64,000 nt of DNA from Streptomyces chrestomyceticus JCM 4735 (GTDB taxonomy: Bacteria > Actinomycetota > Actinomycetes > Streptomycetales > Streptomycetaceae): the NCBI RefSeq assembly GCF_003865135.1, contig NZ_BHZC01000001.1, positions 7,378,001 through 7,442,000 of the forward strand, given 5' to 3'. Under the pieces are notes generated by a model, which was not told the origin of the DNA, made no database searches, and saw only the letters and a program-made list of their open reading frames with translations. This document shows positions 44,458-53,777 of the stretch, in pieces; positions within the stretch are counted from its first letter, which is position 1; every line of letters starts with the position of its first letter. Made by a program: the position numbers and the translations under genes.

Positions 44458-46383
44458 ATGTCTGCGACCGACCACGCGCCGCACCCCGCGCCGCCCCCGC
44501 GGCCCCTCCACTCCCCGTCCCGCGTCCCGGGCCGCCCCGCCGTCGTCCTCGTCGGCGCGGGCCCGCGCGGCACCGGGCTGATCGAGCGCATCGCCGCCAA
44601 CGCCCCCGAGCTGTACGGCGACGCGCCCCTCGACCTGCACCTGGTCGACCCGTACCCGCCCGGCGGCGGGCGCGTCTGGCGCCGCGACCAGTCCCCGCTG
44701 CTGTGGATGAACTCCACGGCCGAGGACGTCACCATGTTCACCGACGCCTCCGTCGAACTGCGGGGACCGGTGCGGCCCGGCCCCTCGCTCGCCGAGTGGG
44801 CCGCCCGGGTGCGCGCCGGGGAACTCTCCGTACCCGGCGAACTGGCGGACTCCGTACGCGAGTTAGGGCCGCAGGGCTTCGCCGGACGGCAGGTGCAGAG
44901 CGCCTACCTGGAGTGGGTGTACGAGCAGGCGGTGGCCGCGCTGCCGCCGGGTGTCACCGTGCACGAGCACCGCCGCCGCGCGGTGCGGGTCACGGGCCCG
45001 CGCGGCGGCCCGCAGCAGGTGTGGCTGGAGGGCGACCCCGCCCCGCTCGCCGCCGACCTCGTCGTCCTCGCCCTCGGCCACCTCGACGCCCAGCCGCCCC
45101 CGGAGCAGCGCGAACTGGCCGCCTTCGCCGCGCGCCACCACCTGACCTACCTGCCGTCCGACTTCACCGCCGACGCGGGCCTGGACGCCCTGGCCCCCGG
45201 CGAGCCGGTGCTCGTACGCGGCTTCGGACTCGCCTTCGTCGACCTGATGGTGCTGCTCACCGAGGGGCGCGGCGGGGCGTACGAGGCCGGGCCGGACGGG
45301 GAGCCGGCGTACCGGCCGTCGGGGAAGGAGCCGGTCCTGTACGTCGGGTCGCGGCGCGGCGTGCCGTACCACTCCAAGATCGGCTACACCTACCGGGGCG
45401 AACGGCCGCCGCTGCCGCGCTTCTTCGGGCCCGCGCAGGTGGACGAACTGCTCGCCCGGCCCGGCGGCTACGACTTCCGGCGCGACGTCTGGCCGCTCAT
45501 CGCCAAGGAGCTGGGCCACGCCCACTACCACCGGCTGTTCACCGCGCACCCGGAGCGGGTCCGAGCCGACCGGGCCGCCTTCGAGGAGAAGTATGCGGCC
45601 GCCGAACCGCTCGGCCCGGACCTGCGGGCGCTCGTCGCCGCCGCCGTCCCCGACCCCGCCGACCATCTCGACCTGGACGCCCTCGACCGGCCGCTGGAAG
45701 GCGTCCGCTTCCCCGGCGCGGACGCCTTCCAGGACGGCCTGCGCGCCTACATCGAGGCCGACCTCGCCCGGCGGCACGACCCCGCCCACAGCCCCGACCT
45801 CGCCGTCTTCCTCGCCCTGCTGTCGGTGTACGGACAGCTCGTACGGCTCGGCGACCACGGCCCCTGGTGGCACGGCTTCTTCAGCCACCTCGCCTCCGGC
45901 CCGCCCGGCCCCCGCCTGCGGCAGTTGCTCGCGCTGTCCCGCGCCGGAGTGGTGCGCTTCCTCGGCGCCGGCACCACCGTCACCGCCGACCCGGAACGCG
46001 GCGTGTTCTCCGCCACGAGCGACAGCGTGCCGGGCGTACGCGTCGAGGCCCGGGCGCTGGTGGAGGCGCGGCTCCCGCAGCCCACCGTGACGGACACGAA
46101 GGACGCCCTGCTGCGCGGCCTGTACGACGACGGGGCCGCCGCCACCGGCAGCGGCCTGCTCGCCGTCGACCCCGGCGACGGCCGGGTGCTGGACCGCGAC
46201 GGGCAGCCGCACCCGCGCCGCTTCGCGCTCGGCCCGCACACCGACGCCCGCGCCTCCGGCGCCTTCGCCCGGCCCCGTACCAACGCGCCCGCCTTCCGGC
46301 AGAACGACGCCACCGCCCGCGCCCTGCTGCGGTTCCTGCGCGCGCACGCCCTACCGGAGCCGGCCCGGTGCCCACCCGGCTGA
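44458..46383 (+). CDS. FAD/NAD(P)-binding protein of the flavin operon
   Basis: 641 residues. N-terminal Rossmann motif VVLVGAGPRGTGLIERIAANA and LHLVDPYPPGGGRVWRRDQSPLLWMN are typical of the FAD-NAD(P)-binding (PF13454-like) family. Later comes DLVVLALGHLDAQPPP and a C-terminal RTNAPAFRQNDATARALLRFL. It may oxidise an organic substrate or reduce flavin for the following monooxygenases. First of four genes, 52 nt before the next. Substrate unknown; ornithine-hydroxylase-like flavoproteins are an alternative. Confidence 0.85.
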   Translation: MSATDHAPHPAPPPRPLHSPSRVPGRPAVVLVGAGPRGTGLIERIAANAPELYGDAPLDLHLVDPYPPGGGRVWRRDQSPLLWMNSTAEDVTMFTDASVELRGPVRPGPSLAEWAARVRAGELSVPGELADSVRELGPQGFAGRQVQSAYLEWVYEQAVAALPPGVTVHEHRRRAVRVTGPRGGPQQVWLEGDPAPLAADLVVLALGHLDAQPPPEQRELAAFAARHHLTYLPSDFTADAGLDALAPGEPVLVRGFGLAFVDLMVLLTEGRGGAYEAGPDGEPAYRPSGKEPVLYVGSRRGVPYHSKIGYTYRGERPPLPRFFGPAQVDELLARPGGYDFRRDVWPLIAKELGHAHYHRLFTAHPERVRADRAAFEEKYAAAEPLGPDLRALVAAAVPDPADHLDLDALDRPLEGVRFPGADAFQDGLRAYIEADLARRHDPAHSPDLAVFLALLSVYGQLVRLGDHGPWWHGFFSHLASGPPGPRLRQLLALSRAGVVRFLGAGTTVTADPERGVFSATSDSVPGVRVEARALVEARLPQPTVTDTKDALLRGLYDDGAAATGSGLLAVDPGDGRVLDRDGQPHPRRFALGPHTDARASGAFARPRTNAPAFRQNDATARALLRFLRAHALPEPARCPPG

Positions 46384-46435
46384 GCAGCACCACGGCACCC
46401 GCCACCCCACGTGCACAGCGACGAAAGGCCGTCCC

Positions 46436-47476
46436 ATGTCCCAGCCCTCCTGCTCCCTGCGCCCCCTGCACCTCGCCTTCGCACTCGACGGGCCGCCCCG
46501 CCGGGGCCGCCGCGCCACCGAGGTCTTCGACCCCGAGCACTACGTCCGCCTGGCCCGGCTCGCCGAGCGCGGCACCCTGGACTTCGTCACCCTCGGCGAC
46601 TCCTTCGCCCGGCCGGGCCCGGACGCGCTCGCCGTCCTCGCCCGGGTCGCGCCGCGCACCGGCCGCGTCGGCCTGGTCCCGGCCGTCACCACCACCCACA
46701 CCGAGCCGTTCCACGTCTCGACCGCCGTGAACACCCTGGACTGGGTCAGCCGCGGCCGGGCGGGCTGGACCGTGGAGGTGTCCGGCACCCCCGCCGAGGC
46801 CCGCCTCTTCGGCCGCCGGGACGCCGCGCCCGCCGACGCGCTGTGGCGGGAGGCCGGCGAGGTCGCCGACGTGGCCGCCCGGCTGTGGGACAGTTGGGAG
46901 GACGACGCGGAGATCCGCGACACCGCGACGGGCCGGTTCGTCGACCGCGACAAGCTCCACTACGTCGACTTCCGCGGCGCCTCCTTCTCCGTACGGGGGC
47001 CGTCCATCACGCCCCGGCCGCCGCAGGGCCGCCCGGTCGTCGCCGTCGACGCCACCGCCCGGCCCGCGCGGCAGGTGGCCGCGGCGCACGCGGACGTCGC
47101 GTTCGTCCGGGCGGAGGACCCCGCCACGGCCGCCGCCGCCCGCGCCGACCTGCGCGAACGCGCCCGCGCCCTGGGCCGCGACCCGGACCGGCTGCTGGTC
47201 CTCGCCTCGCTGCCGGTCGAGCTGTACTCCTCCGGCGACGCCGTCGGACTCGCCGACCTGCTCGGCGACTGGCACGCGGACGGCGCGGGCGACGGCTTCC
47301 ACCTGCGCCCCGCCGACCCCGCGCGCGACCTGGCGCTGCTCGTCGACGGCACCGTGCCGGTGCTCCAGCACCGCTGCCTGCTCCGCCGCTTCTACCCGGG
47401 CACGACGCTGCGCGAGCACCTCGGCCTGCCGCGCCCGGCCAACCGCTACGCCTCGGCCCGGAAGGTCTCCTCGTGA
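46436..47476 (+). CDS. LLM-class flavin-dependent monooxygenase, first copy
   Basis: 346 residues, luciferase-like TIM barrel. HLAFALDGPPRRGRRATEVFD, GTLDFVTLGDSFARPGPD, VTTTHTEPFHVSTAVNTLDWVSRGRAGWTVEVSGT and the late HCLLRRFYPGTTLREHLGL mark the family. Needs FMNH2 and O2 to cleave C-S or C-N bonds. GAAAGG precedes ATG 46436. Its stop overlaps the next gene's GTG by 4 nt, so the two monooxygenases are made together; a heterodimeric or sequential reaction is possible. Confidence 0.88.
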   Translation: MSQPSCSLRPLHLAFALDGPPRRGRRATEVFDPEHYVRLARLAERGTLDFVTLGDSFARPGPDALAVLARVAPRTGRVGLVPAVTTTHTEPFHVSTAVNTLDWVSRGRAGWTVEVSGTPAEARLFGRRDAAPADALWREAGEVADVAARLWDSWEDDAEIRDTATGRFVDRDKLHYVDFRGASFSVRGPSITPRPPQGRPVVAVDATARPARQVAAAHADVAFVRAEDPATAAAARADLRERARALGRDPDRLLVLASLPVELYSSGDAVGLADLLGDWHADGAGDGFHLRPADPARDLALLVDGTVPVLQHRCLLRRFYPGTTLREHLGLPRPANRYASARKVSS

Positions 47477-48927
47477 CCACGACCTCGTCCCGTACCCCGT
47501 CCCGTACGGCGCCCACGCCCCAGCCGACGCCCGTACGCACGCCCACCCCCGAGCCCACGCCCGCGGCCCCGGCCACCGCGCCCGGTCTCCGGCGCATGCA
47601 CCTGGCGGCGCACTTCCCCGGCGTCAACAACACCACCGTCTGGACCGACCCGAGGGCCGGTTCGCAGATCGACTTCGCCTCCTTCGAACACCTCGCCCGG
47701 ACCGCCGAGCGCGGCCGCTTCGACTTCTTCTTCCTCGCCGAGGGGCTGCGGCTGCGCGAGCACAAGGGCCGCATCCACGACCTCGACGTGCTGGGCCGCC
47801 CGGAGTCGATCACCGTACTGAACGCGCTGGCGGCCGTCACCGACCGGCTGGGCCTGGCCGCCACCGTCAACACCACCTTCAACGAGCCCTACGAGCTGGC
47901 CCGGCGGCTGGCAACCCTGGACCACCTGAGCGCGGGCCGCGCAGCCTGGAACGTGGTCACCACCTCCGACGCGTTCACCGGCGAGAACTTCCGCCGCGGC
48001 GGCTATCTCGACCACGCCGACCGCTACACCCGGGCCGCCGAGTTCGTCGCCACCGCCCGCGAACTGTGGGACTCCTGGACGGCCGGGGGCGTGCCGCGGC
48101 CGGTCACCCACCACGGCCCGCACTTCCGCGTCCGGGGCGCCTTCACCCTCCCGCGCAGCCCGCAGGGCCACCCCGTCATCATCCAGGCGGGCGACTCGGC
48201 GGCCGGTCGCGACTTCGCCGCCGCCACCGCCGATATCGTCTTCACCGGCTGGGGGTCCGGGGGTCGTCCCCCGGGTAAATGCAGCACTCGGCACAGCACG
48301 CTCGCGGCCGGTCAGGAGTTCTACGCCGACGTCAAGGGCCGGCTGGCCGCCCACGGCCGTACCGCCGACTCCCTCAAGATCATGCCCGGGGTCACCTTCG
48401 TCCTCGGCGACACCGCGGCCGACGCTCAGGAACGGGCCGCCACGATCCGCCGGCAGCAGGTCTCGCCGCAGAACGCCCTGCTGGCCCTGGAACAGGTCTG
48501 GGGTGTGGACCTGTCCGGGTACGACCCGGACGGGCCGCTGCCGGACATCGACCCGGACCCCGAATCCCAGCTCGCGCAGGGCCGCGTCCGGCTCGCCGAC
48601 CCGAAGGCGCTCGCCGACCGCTGGCGGGCGCTGTCCGAGGCCAAGGGCCTGTCCATCCGGGAGACCGTGATCGAGACGACCGGGCGGCAGTCCTTCGTCG
48701 GCACCCCCGCCGCCGTCGCCGAGGAGATGACCGCCTACGTGGCGGCCCGCGCCGCGGACGGCTTCATCCTCGTACCGCATCTGACCCCCGGCGGACTGGA
48801 CGACTTCGTCGACCGGGTGGTGCCGTTGCTCCAGGAGCGCGGCGTGCTGCGGACGGAATACGCGGGCACGACCCTGCGCTCACATCTGGGGCTGCCGGAT
48901 CCGGTACGTCCCGTAGGGAAGGACTGA
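47473..48927 (+). CDS. LLM-class flavin-dependent monooxygenase (NtaA/SnaA/DszA type) with in-frame insertion
   Basis: 484 residues from GTG 47473. A Thr/Pro-rich N-terminus (1-38) precedes the barrel: MHLAAHFPGVNNTTVWTD, FEHLARTAERGRFDFFFLAEGLRL, TVNTTFNEPYELARRLATLDHLSAGRAAWNVVTTSD, NFRRGGYLDHADRYTRAAEFV and IIQAGDSAAGRDFAAATADIVFT. The insertion GWGSGGRPPGKCSTR (residues 259-273) follows, then HSTLAAGQEFYADVKGRL. Homologues run directly from VFT to a short HST-like stretch, so about 15 residues are extra and the DNA there forms a palindrome. Function, if active: FMNH2-dependent cleavage of a sulfur- or nitrogen-containing organic compound. Confidence 0.88.
   Translation: MTTTSSRTPSRTAPTPQPTPVRTPTPEPTPAAPATAPGLRRMHLAAHFPGVNNTTVWTDPRAGSQIDFASFEHLARTAERGRFDFFFLAEGLRLREHKGRIHDLDVLGRPESITVLNALAAVTDRLGLAATVNTTFNEPYELARRLATLDHLSAGRAAWNVVTTSDAFTGENFRRGGYLDHADRYTRAAEFVATARELWDSWTAGGVPRPVTHHGPHFRVRGAFTLPRSPQGHPVIIQAGDSAAGRDFAAATADIVFTGWGSGGRPPGKCSTRHSTLAAGQEFYADVKGRLAAHGRTADSLKIMPGVTFVLGDTAADAQERAATIRRQQVSPQNALLALEQVWGVDLSGYDPDGPLPDIDPDPESQLAQGRVRLADPKALADRWRALSEAKGLSIRETVIETTGRQSFVGTPAAVAEEMTAYVAARAADGFILVPHLTPGGLDDFVDRVVPLLQERGVLRTEYAGTTLRSHLGLPDPVRPVGKD
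48247..48291. repeat. palindromic (REP-like) insertion inside the second monooxygenase gene
   Basis: 45 nt, in frame. The core CCGGGGG-TCGT-CCCCCGG (48257-48263, 48268-48274) is a perfect 7-bp stem with a 4-nt loop. CAGCAC occurs at 48282-48287 and again at 48294-48299, as if duplicated. Encodes low-complexity Gly/Arg/Pro/Lys residues unlike the gene around it. Confidence 0.65.
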
Positions 48928-48931
48928 CCGT

Positions 48932-49735
48932 ATGAGCACCACGAGCAGCACCGGCACCCAGGCCGAGCAGCACTGGCAGACCTGGCACGAGCGGCGCGCC
49001 GCCGAGATCGCCCTCCCGTACGGCCCGCTCGCCCTGACCGCCACCCACTGGCTCGCCGACTTCCCCGACGGCCGCCTCGACGGCGTACCGGGCCACTGGA
49101 GCGCGGACGGCGACGCGGTGCTCCTGCGCGCGGCCGCCGCCGACGGGCTGACCGTCGACGGGGCGCCGCTGGACGGCACCGTACGGCTCGGCGCGGACGG
49201 CGCCCCCGCGACCGCCCGGGTGGCGCACGAGGGCCGGCGGCTGCCGGTGCTGCGCCGCGACGGGGAATGGGCCGTACGGATCTTCGACCCGGACTCCGCC
49301 GCCCGGCGCGCCTTCGGCGGGATCGACGTCTACCCCTACGACGAGCGCTGGGTGCGGCCCGGACTGTTCCGGCCGTACGGCGCGGGGCGCACGGTCCAGG
49401 TGCCCAACGCCGACGGACGGGAGCGGGGCCTGGGCCTGGCCGGCGAACTGGCCTTCACCCTCGACGGCGACGAGCACACCCTCCAGGTGACGGTCGAGGC
49501 CGACGGCACCCTGTGGGCCGTCCTCGCCGACGCCACCAGCGGCACGGACAGCTACCGCTTCCGCTTCCTGCGGACGCCGGCCCCCGCGGCCGACGGCACC
49601 GTGCCGGTGGACCTCAACCGCACCCTGCTGCCGCCCTGCGCCTTCGCCGACCACTTCATCTGCCCCTTCCCGCCGCCCGGCAACACGCTGCCCTTCGCGC
49701 TGCGCGCGGGGGAGCGGAACCGTATCGCGGGCTGA
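48932..49735 (+). CDS. DUF1684 family protein
   Basis: 267 residues. WQTWHERRAAEIALPYGPLALTATHWL, VRIFDPDSAARRAFGGIDVYPYDERWV and LNRTLLPPCAFADHFICPFPPPGNTLPFALRAGER match the DUF1684 pattern, whose fold is beta-rich and whose activity is unknown. It lies 4 nt after the second monooxygenase with GGGAAGG as ribosome site, so it belongs to the same operon, closed by a terminator. Conserved His/Cys residues in the C-terminal motif suggest an enzymatic role. Confidence 0.88.
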   Translation: MSTTSSTGTQAEQHWQTWHERRAAEIALPYGPLALTATHWLADFPDGRLDGVPGHWSADGDAVLLRAAAADGLTVDGAPLDGTVRLGADGAPATARVAHEGRRLPVLRRDGEWAVRIFDPDSAARRAFGGIDVYPYDERWVRPGLFRPYGAGRTVQVPNADGRERGLGLAGELAFTLDGDEHTLQVTVEADGTLWAVLADATSGTDSYRFRFLRTPAPAADGTVPVDLNRTLLPPCAFADHFICPFPPPGNTLPFALRAGERNRIAG

Positions 49736-49769
49736 ACCGTCGAACCCCTGAACGAGGGGGTCAACCACC

Positions 49770-49801
49770 GTCCCGGCAGCGCGAGTTGATGCTGCCGGGA
49801 C
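49770..49801 (+). terminator. terminator of the flavin operon
   Basis: GTCCCGGCAGC (49770-49780) pairs perfectly with GCTGCCGGGAC (49791-49801); loop of 10 nt. It starts 35 nt after the DUF1684 stop. Confidence 0.8.
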
Positions 49802-50023
49802 GTGTGTGCGGACGGGGTCGACGCGGCCGGCGCGGGCGTGCGTACGGATGTCGGGCGGGCGTCCGAAAGGCACCCTTGCGCGGGCGGGCCGGTCCCTCGA
49901 AACTCCCGAGCAGCGCTGTCCGGGGCCCGCACCGGAAGGACGTGCGGAGTCCCGCGGGCCCGCCGGGCAGCGGCACACGGACCTGCCCGCTCGGCAGGTC
50001 TTCCGATCCCCTCGGAGGTAGCA

Positions 50024-50932
50024 GTGAGGTTCGAGCGCACTACCCCCCGGAGCGGCATCGCGAGACGCGGACGGCTGATCGCCGTCGCGTCCGGGCTGGC
50101 CGCGATCGGCGCCCTGGCCCTGCCGACCGCCCACGCGGGCGAACCCGCCCCGCCCACCACGTTCAGCGCGTCCCAGCTCGCCGCCGTGAGCGACTCCGTA
50201 CGCTCCGCGGACGTCGCGGGCACCGCCTGGGTCGTCGACCCGAAGACGAACAAGGTGGTCGTCCAGGCCGACAGCCGGGTCACCGAGGCCCAGCTCGACA
50301 AGATCAAGCAGGCCGCGGGCGCCAACGCCGGTGCGCTGAAGGTGGAGCGCACACCCGGCGTGCTGCGCAAGCTGATCTCCGGCGGTGACGCCATTTACGC
50401 GACGAGCTGGCGCTGCTCCCTCGGCTTCAACGTCAAGAAGGGCAGCACCTACTACTTCCTGACGGCCGGCCACTGCACCGACGGCAACCCGCCCTGGTAC
50501 ACCAACTCCTCGCACAGCACGAGCATCGGCCCCACCGCCGGTTCCAGCTTCCCGAACAACGACTACGGCCTGGTCCGCTACAGCAACAGCGGCGTGTCGC
50601 ACGAGGGCACGGTCGGCGGCCAGGACATCACCAAGGCCGGCAACGCGACCGTCGGCCAGAACGTCACCCGCCGCGGCTCCACCACCGGCACCCACACCGG
50701 CAAGGTCACCGGCCTGAACGCCACCGTCAACTACGGCAACGGCGACGTCGTGTACGGCATGATCAAGACCACCGTGTGCGCCGAGCCCGGCGACAGCGGC
50801 GGCCCCCTGTACGCCGGGAGCACGGCGCTCGGCCTGACCTCCGGCGGCAGCGGCAACTGCTCCTCCGGCGGCACCACGTACTTCCAGCCGGTCACCGAAG
50901 CGATCAGCGCGTACGGGGTCAGCATCTACTGA
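50024..50932 (+). CDS. Streptogrisin B-like serine protease (S1, chymotrypsin fold)
   Basis: 302-residue preproprotein from GTG 50024 (CGGAGGT upstream). Signal peptide to about 38 (THA-G), short pro-region 39-117, mature chain starting ISGGDAIY at residue 118 (185 residues, the length of Streptomyces griseus protease B). Catalytic triad: His in [10 protein letters not shown], Asp in [10 protein letters not shown], Ser in [11 protein letters not shown]. Four Cys in two disulfide pairs (RCSLGF/GHC and VCAEPG/NCSSGG). Secreted, pro-region removed by self-cleavage. Cleaves after large hydrophobic residues by family knowledge. Confidence 0.95.
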   Translation: MRFERTTPRSGIARRGRLIAVASGLAAIGALALPTAHAGEPAPPTTFSASQLAAVSDSVRSADVAGTAWVVDPKTNKVVVQADSRVTEAQLDKIKQAAGANAGALKVERTPGVLRKLISGGDAIYATSWRCSLGFNVKKGSTYYFLTAGHCTDGNPPWYTNSSHSTSIGPTAGSSFPNNDYGLVRYSNSGVSHEGTVGGQDITKAGNATVGQNVTRRGSTTGTHTGKVTGLNATVNYGNGDVVYGMIKTTVCAEPGDSGGPLYAGSTALGLTSGGSGNCSSGGTTYFQPVTEAISAYGVSIY

Positions 50933-51013
50933 CGCCCGGGCCGTCCGGTCCCGGCGCACCGCGCGCCCGGACGGCCCTCGCACACCGCACCGCTCCACGC
51001 AGCCGGCAGCAAC

Positions 51014-51047
51014 CGGGCCCCCGTCCGCACCCGCGGACGGGGGCCCG
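51014..51047 (+). terminator. terminator after the first protease gene
   Basis: 15-bp perfect stem, CGGGCCCCCGTCCGC (51014-51028) with GCGGACGGGGGCCCG (51033-51047), ACCC loop, 82 nt after the stop. Confidence 0.85.
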
Positions 51048-51181
51048 TCGTCGGCGGGCGGCAGGCGGCAGTTCGAGGGCAGGGTCCGGGCCGACGCGCA
51101 CTCTCGACCGTTCCCGGGGCCGGTCATACCGTGGTGAGGACGCACGGACGCGGACATGGGCGCCTACGGCAGGGGGCCGTG

Positions 51182-52159
51182 ATGGTCGAGGAACTGGTGG
51201 CGGCCGGGATCGCGCTGGCTTCGGCGGGCGCGCTGTACGTGATGGCGGGGGCGCGGGTGGTCAAGCAGTACGAACGGGGTGTCGTGCTGCGGCTGGGCAG
51301 GCTGATGTCGGCCCCGCGCGAGCCGGGGTTCACCATGATCGTCCCGGGTGTCGACCGGATGCGTAAGGTCAACATGCAGATCGTCACGATGCCGGTGCCC
51401 GCCCAGGAGGGCATCACCCACGACAACGTGACGGTCCGGGTGGACGCGGTGGTCTACTTCAAGGTCGTGGACGCCGCCGACGCGGTGGTCAAGGTCGAGG
51501 ACTACCGCTTCGCGGTCTCCCAGGTCGCCCAGACCTCGCTGCGCTCCATCATCGGCAAGAGCGACCTCGACGACCTGCTCTCCAACCGGGAGAAGCTCAA
51601 CCAGGGCCTGGAAGTGATGATCGACAGTCCGGCGCTGGGCTGGGGCGTGCAGATCGACCGGGTGGAGATCAAGGACGTGTCGCTGCCGGAGACCATGAAG
51701 CGGTCGATGGCCCGCCAGGCGGAGGCCACCCGCGACCGACGGGCCCGGGTCATCAACGCGGACGCCGAACTCCAGGCGTCCAAGAAGCTGGCCGAGGCGG
51801 CCCAGGCGATGTCCGACCAGCCCGCCGCGCTGCAACTGCGGCTCCTGCAGACGGTGGTGGCGGTCGCGGCCGAGAAGAACTCCACGCTCGTGCTGCCGTT
51901 CCCGGTGGAGCTGCTGCGCTTCCTGGAGCGCTCCGGCCTCCAGGCGCAGGCCCGGACGGAGGCGTACGAGCGGCGCGGGGCGGCGGCCGGGCCGGGGGCG
52001 GGGCCGGACGTACGGCCGGAAGCAGTGGACCCCGGGCCGGCACCCGCGACCGCGCCGCGTTCCGCTCAGCCGTCCGCCGCCCCGCTGTCCGGAACCGCGC
52101 CGGGTGCCGAAGCGGCGGCCGCGCTGGAGGAGTTGCCGGAGGCGGAACAGCTCCCCTGA
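51182..52159 (+). CDS. SPFH/stomatin-like (slipin) membrane protein
   Basis: 325 residues. N-terminal membrane hairpin (VAAGIALASAGALYVMAGARVV), band-7/SPFH domain (YERGVVLRLGRLMSAPREPGFTMIVPGVDRMRKVNMQIVTMPVPAQ; VTVRVDAVVYFKVVDAADAVVKVEDYRFAVSQVAQTSLRSIIGKSDLDDLLSNREKLN), then a coiled coil and a Pro/Ala-rich tail. Such proteins build membrane microdomain scaffolds; prokaryotic slipins often sit beside NfeD proteases, absent here. ATG 51182 is 5 nt after AGGGGG; GTG 51179 is possible. Confidence 0.92.
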   Translation: MVEELVAAGIALASAGALYVMAGARVVKQYERGVVLRLGRLMSAPREPGFTMIVPGVDRMRKVNMQIVTMPVPAQEGITHDNVTVRVDAVVYFKVVDAADAVVKVEDYRFAVSQVAQTSLRSIIGKSDLDDLLSNREKLNQGLEVMIDSPALGWGVQIDRVEIKDVSLPETMKRSMARQAEATRDRRARVINADAELQASKKLAEAAQAMSDQPAALQLRLLQTVVAVAAEKNSTLVLPFPVELLRFLERSGLQAQARTEAYERRGAAAGPGAGPDVRPEAVDPGPAPATAPRSAQPSAAPLSGTAPGAEAAAALEELPEAEQLP

Positions 52160-52609
52160 CATTGGAGCGGTGGTTCCCGGGAGCGGAAAAACTGTCCTGG
52201 TGTGCGAAGGAAGTCCCCCGCTGGGCTGAATCTCCGGTGCGGATTTCCGGCGCCGGTGGGCGAAGTCCGGCCTGGAGCGTCGGTTTTCGGACAGGTGTAG
52301 ACCGCGCCTGAGGCCCGTTCCGAGCCACTCCAAAGTGTTCGTTTGGTGTCCGCACAGGGAAACGACGTGCGCGGATATCGGAACGCGGGACGAACGACCG
52401 GTCGGGCCCGTTCCGTTCTCCAGACCGGATCTCGTTCTTGTGCGCGAGCCCCGTTAATCGGAATACTCAAGACCGCGCATTGGCATGGACGCGACTTCCC
52501 TGCGGCAGGCTGCGCAGGCAACTCCCGTTCCGTGTCTGTTCCTCAACACCCTCCGGGCCCGCGGCCCCCCCCACACACCGCGGCCCATCCCCCCACGGAA
52601 GGCATTGAG
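52160..52609 (+). other. 450-nt region before the second protease gene
   Basis: No gene is seen. The sequence is less GC-rich in 52180-52480 (for example GGAAAAACTG, CCAAAGTGTTCGTTTGG, GTTAATCGGAATACTC), as expected for a promoter/leader region of a regulated extracellular enzyme, but no pair of hexamers stands out. An 8-C homopolymer occurs near 52564. Confidence 0.5.
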
Positions 52610-53674
52610 TTGAAGCACCGACGGAATACTCAGCGGCGCGCAGTCCTGGCCGGCGCGGGCGCGCTGGCCCTCGCGGCCACCGCGACGCTCACCCTGGCCG
52701 ACGCCAACGCGGCGGACGAGCCGGCCGCGAAGCAGCTGACACCCGCCGCGGCCACCGCGCTCGCATCCCAGCTCAGCGGCCACGCGGCCGGTTCGTACTA
52801 CGACGCGGCGGCGAAGAAGCTGGTCGTCAACGTCGTCGACCGTGCGGCGGCCGACGCCGTACGGGCCAAGGGCGCCGAGGCGAGAATGGTCCGGCACAGC
52901 CTCGCCCAGCTCGACGCGGCCCGGCAGACGCTCAAGCAGCAGGCCACCATCCCCGGTACGGCCTGGGCGATGGACCCGCGGACCAACAAGGTCGTCGTCA
53001 CCGCCGACCGCACGGTCTCGGGCGCGAAGCTCGACAAACTGAACAAGGTCGTCAAGAGCCTGGGCAGCAAGGCCACGCTCCGGCACAGCAAGAGCGAGTT
53101 CACCCCGTTCATCGCCGGCGGTGACGCGATCTGGGGGAGCAGCTCCCGCTGCTCGCTCGGCTTCAACGTCGTCAAGGGCGGCCAGCCCTACTTCCTGACC
53201 GCCGGGCACTGCGGCAACGCCGTGAAGTCGTGGTCGGACAAGCAGGGCGGCCAGGAGATCGCCAGCACCGAGGACTCCAAGTTCCCGGGCAGCGACTACG
53301 CCATCGCCAAGTACACCGCGGACATCGCGCACCCGAGCGAGGTGAACACCTACGGCGGCGGCCCGCAGAAGATCACCAAGGCCGCCGAGGCGACCGTCGG
53401 CCAGAAGGTCACGCGCAGCGGCAGCACCACCCAGGTGCACGACGGCACGGTCAAGGCGCTCGACGCGAGCGTCAACTACCAGGAGGGAACGGTCGAAGGA
53501 CTGATCCAGACCGACGTCTGCGCCGAGCCCGGCGACAGCGGCGGCGCGCTGTACGACGGCGAGTCCGCGGTGGGCCTGACCTCGGGCGGCAGCGGCAACT
53601 GCTCCTCCGGCGGCGAGACCTACTTCCAGCCGGTCCCGGAGGCCCTGGAGGCGGTCGGCGCGGAGATCGGCTGA
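52610..53674 (+). CDS. Streptogrisin C/D-like serine protease (S1)
   Basis: 354-residue preproprotein from TTG 52610 with GGAAGG 7 nt upstream; no ATG or GTG fits better. Signal peptide to about residue 34 (ANA), pro-region about 35-167 (longer than in its neighbour, alpha-lytic type with the PGTAWAMDPRTNKVVV strand shared by both proteases), mature chain from IAGGDAIW (168; 187 residues). Triad: His in FLTAGHCGN, Asp in GSDYAIAKY, Ser in [11 protein letters not shown]. The mature parts of the two proteases are similar but the pro-regions are not equal in length. Followed by a strong terminator. Confidence 0.94.
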   Translation: MKHRRNTQRRAVLAGAGALALAATATLTLADANAADEPAAKQLTPAAATALASQLSGHAAGSYYDAAAKKLVVNVVDRAAADAVRAKGAEARMVRHSLAQLDAARQTLKQQATIPGTAWAMDPRTNKVVVTADRTVSGAKLDKLNKVVKSLGSKATLRHSKSEFTPFIAGGDAIWGSSSRCSLGFNVVKGGQPYFLTAGHCGNAVKSWSDKQGGQEIASTEDSKFPGSDYAIAKYTADIAHPSEVNTYGGGPQKITKAAEATVGQKVTRSGSTTQVHDGTVKALDASVNYQEGTVEGLIQTDVCAEPGDSGGALYDGESAVGLTSGGSGNCSSGGETYFQPVPEALEAVGAEIG

Positions 53675-53741
53675 CGCCGGCCGGCCGTGTCACCGGCCGG
53701 CCGTGAGGCCGCTGTTCCGAGTACGGCCATTCGGTAGCGGG

Positions 53742-53777
53742 AACGGCCCCCGGCGGCAATTGCCGCCGGGGGCCGTT
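53742..53777 (+). terminator. perfect 36-bp palindrome after the second protease gene
   Basis: Eighteen bases (53742-53759, AACGGCCCCCGGCGGCAA) are followed directly by their exact reverse complement (53760-53777), then a T-rich TGCCGTTTTCC. The palindrome has no separate loop, so four or more central bases would open. A second GC-rich hairpin lies at 53679-53701 (GGCCGG-TGTCA-CCGGCC type). Confidence 0.85.

Noticed and set aside
44364..46730. 788-codon frame overlapping the FAD/NAD(P)-binding gene
   Set aside because: Arg/Pro-rich translation without motifs; the other frame carries the Rossmann motif, ribosome site and normal codon bias.
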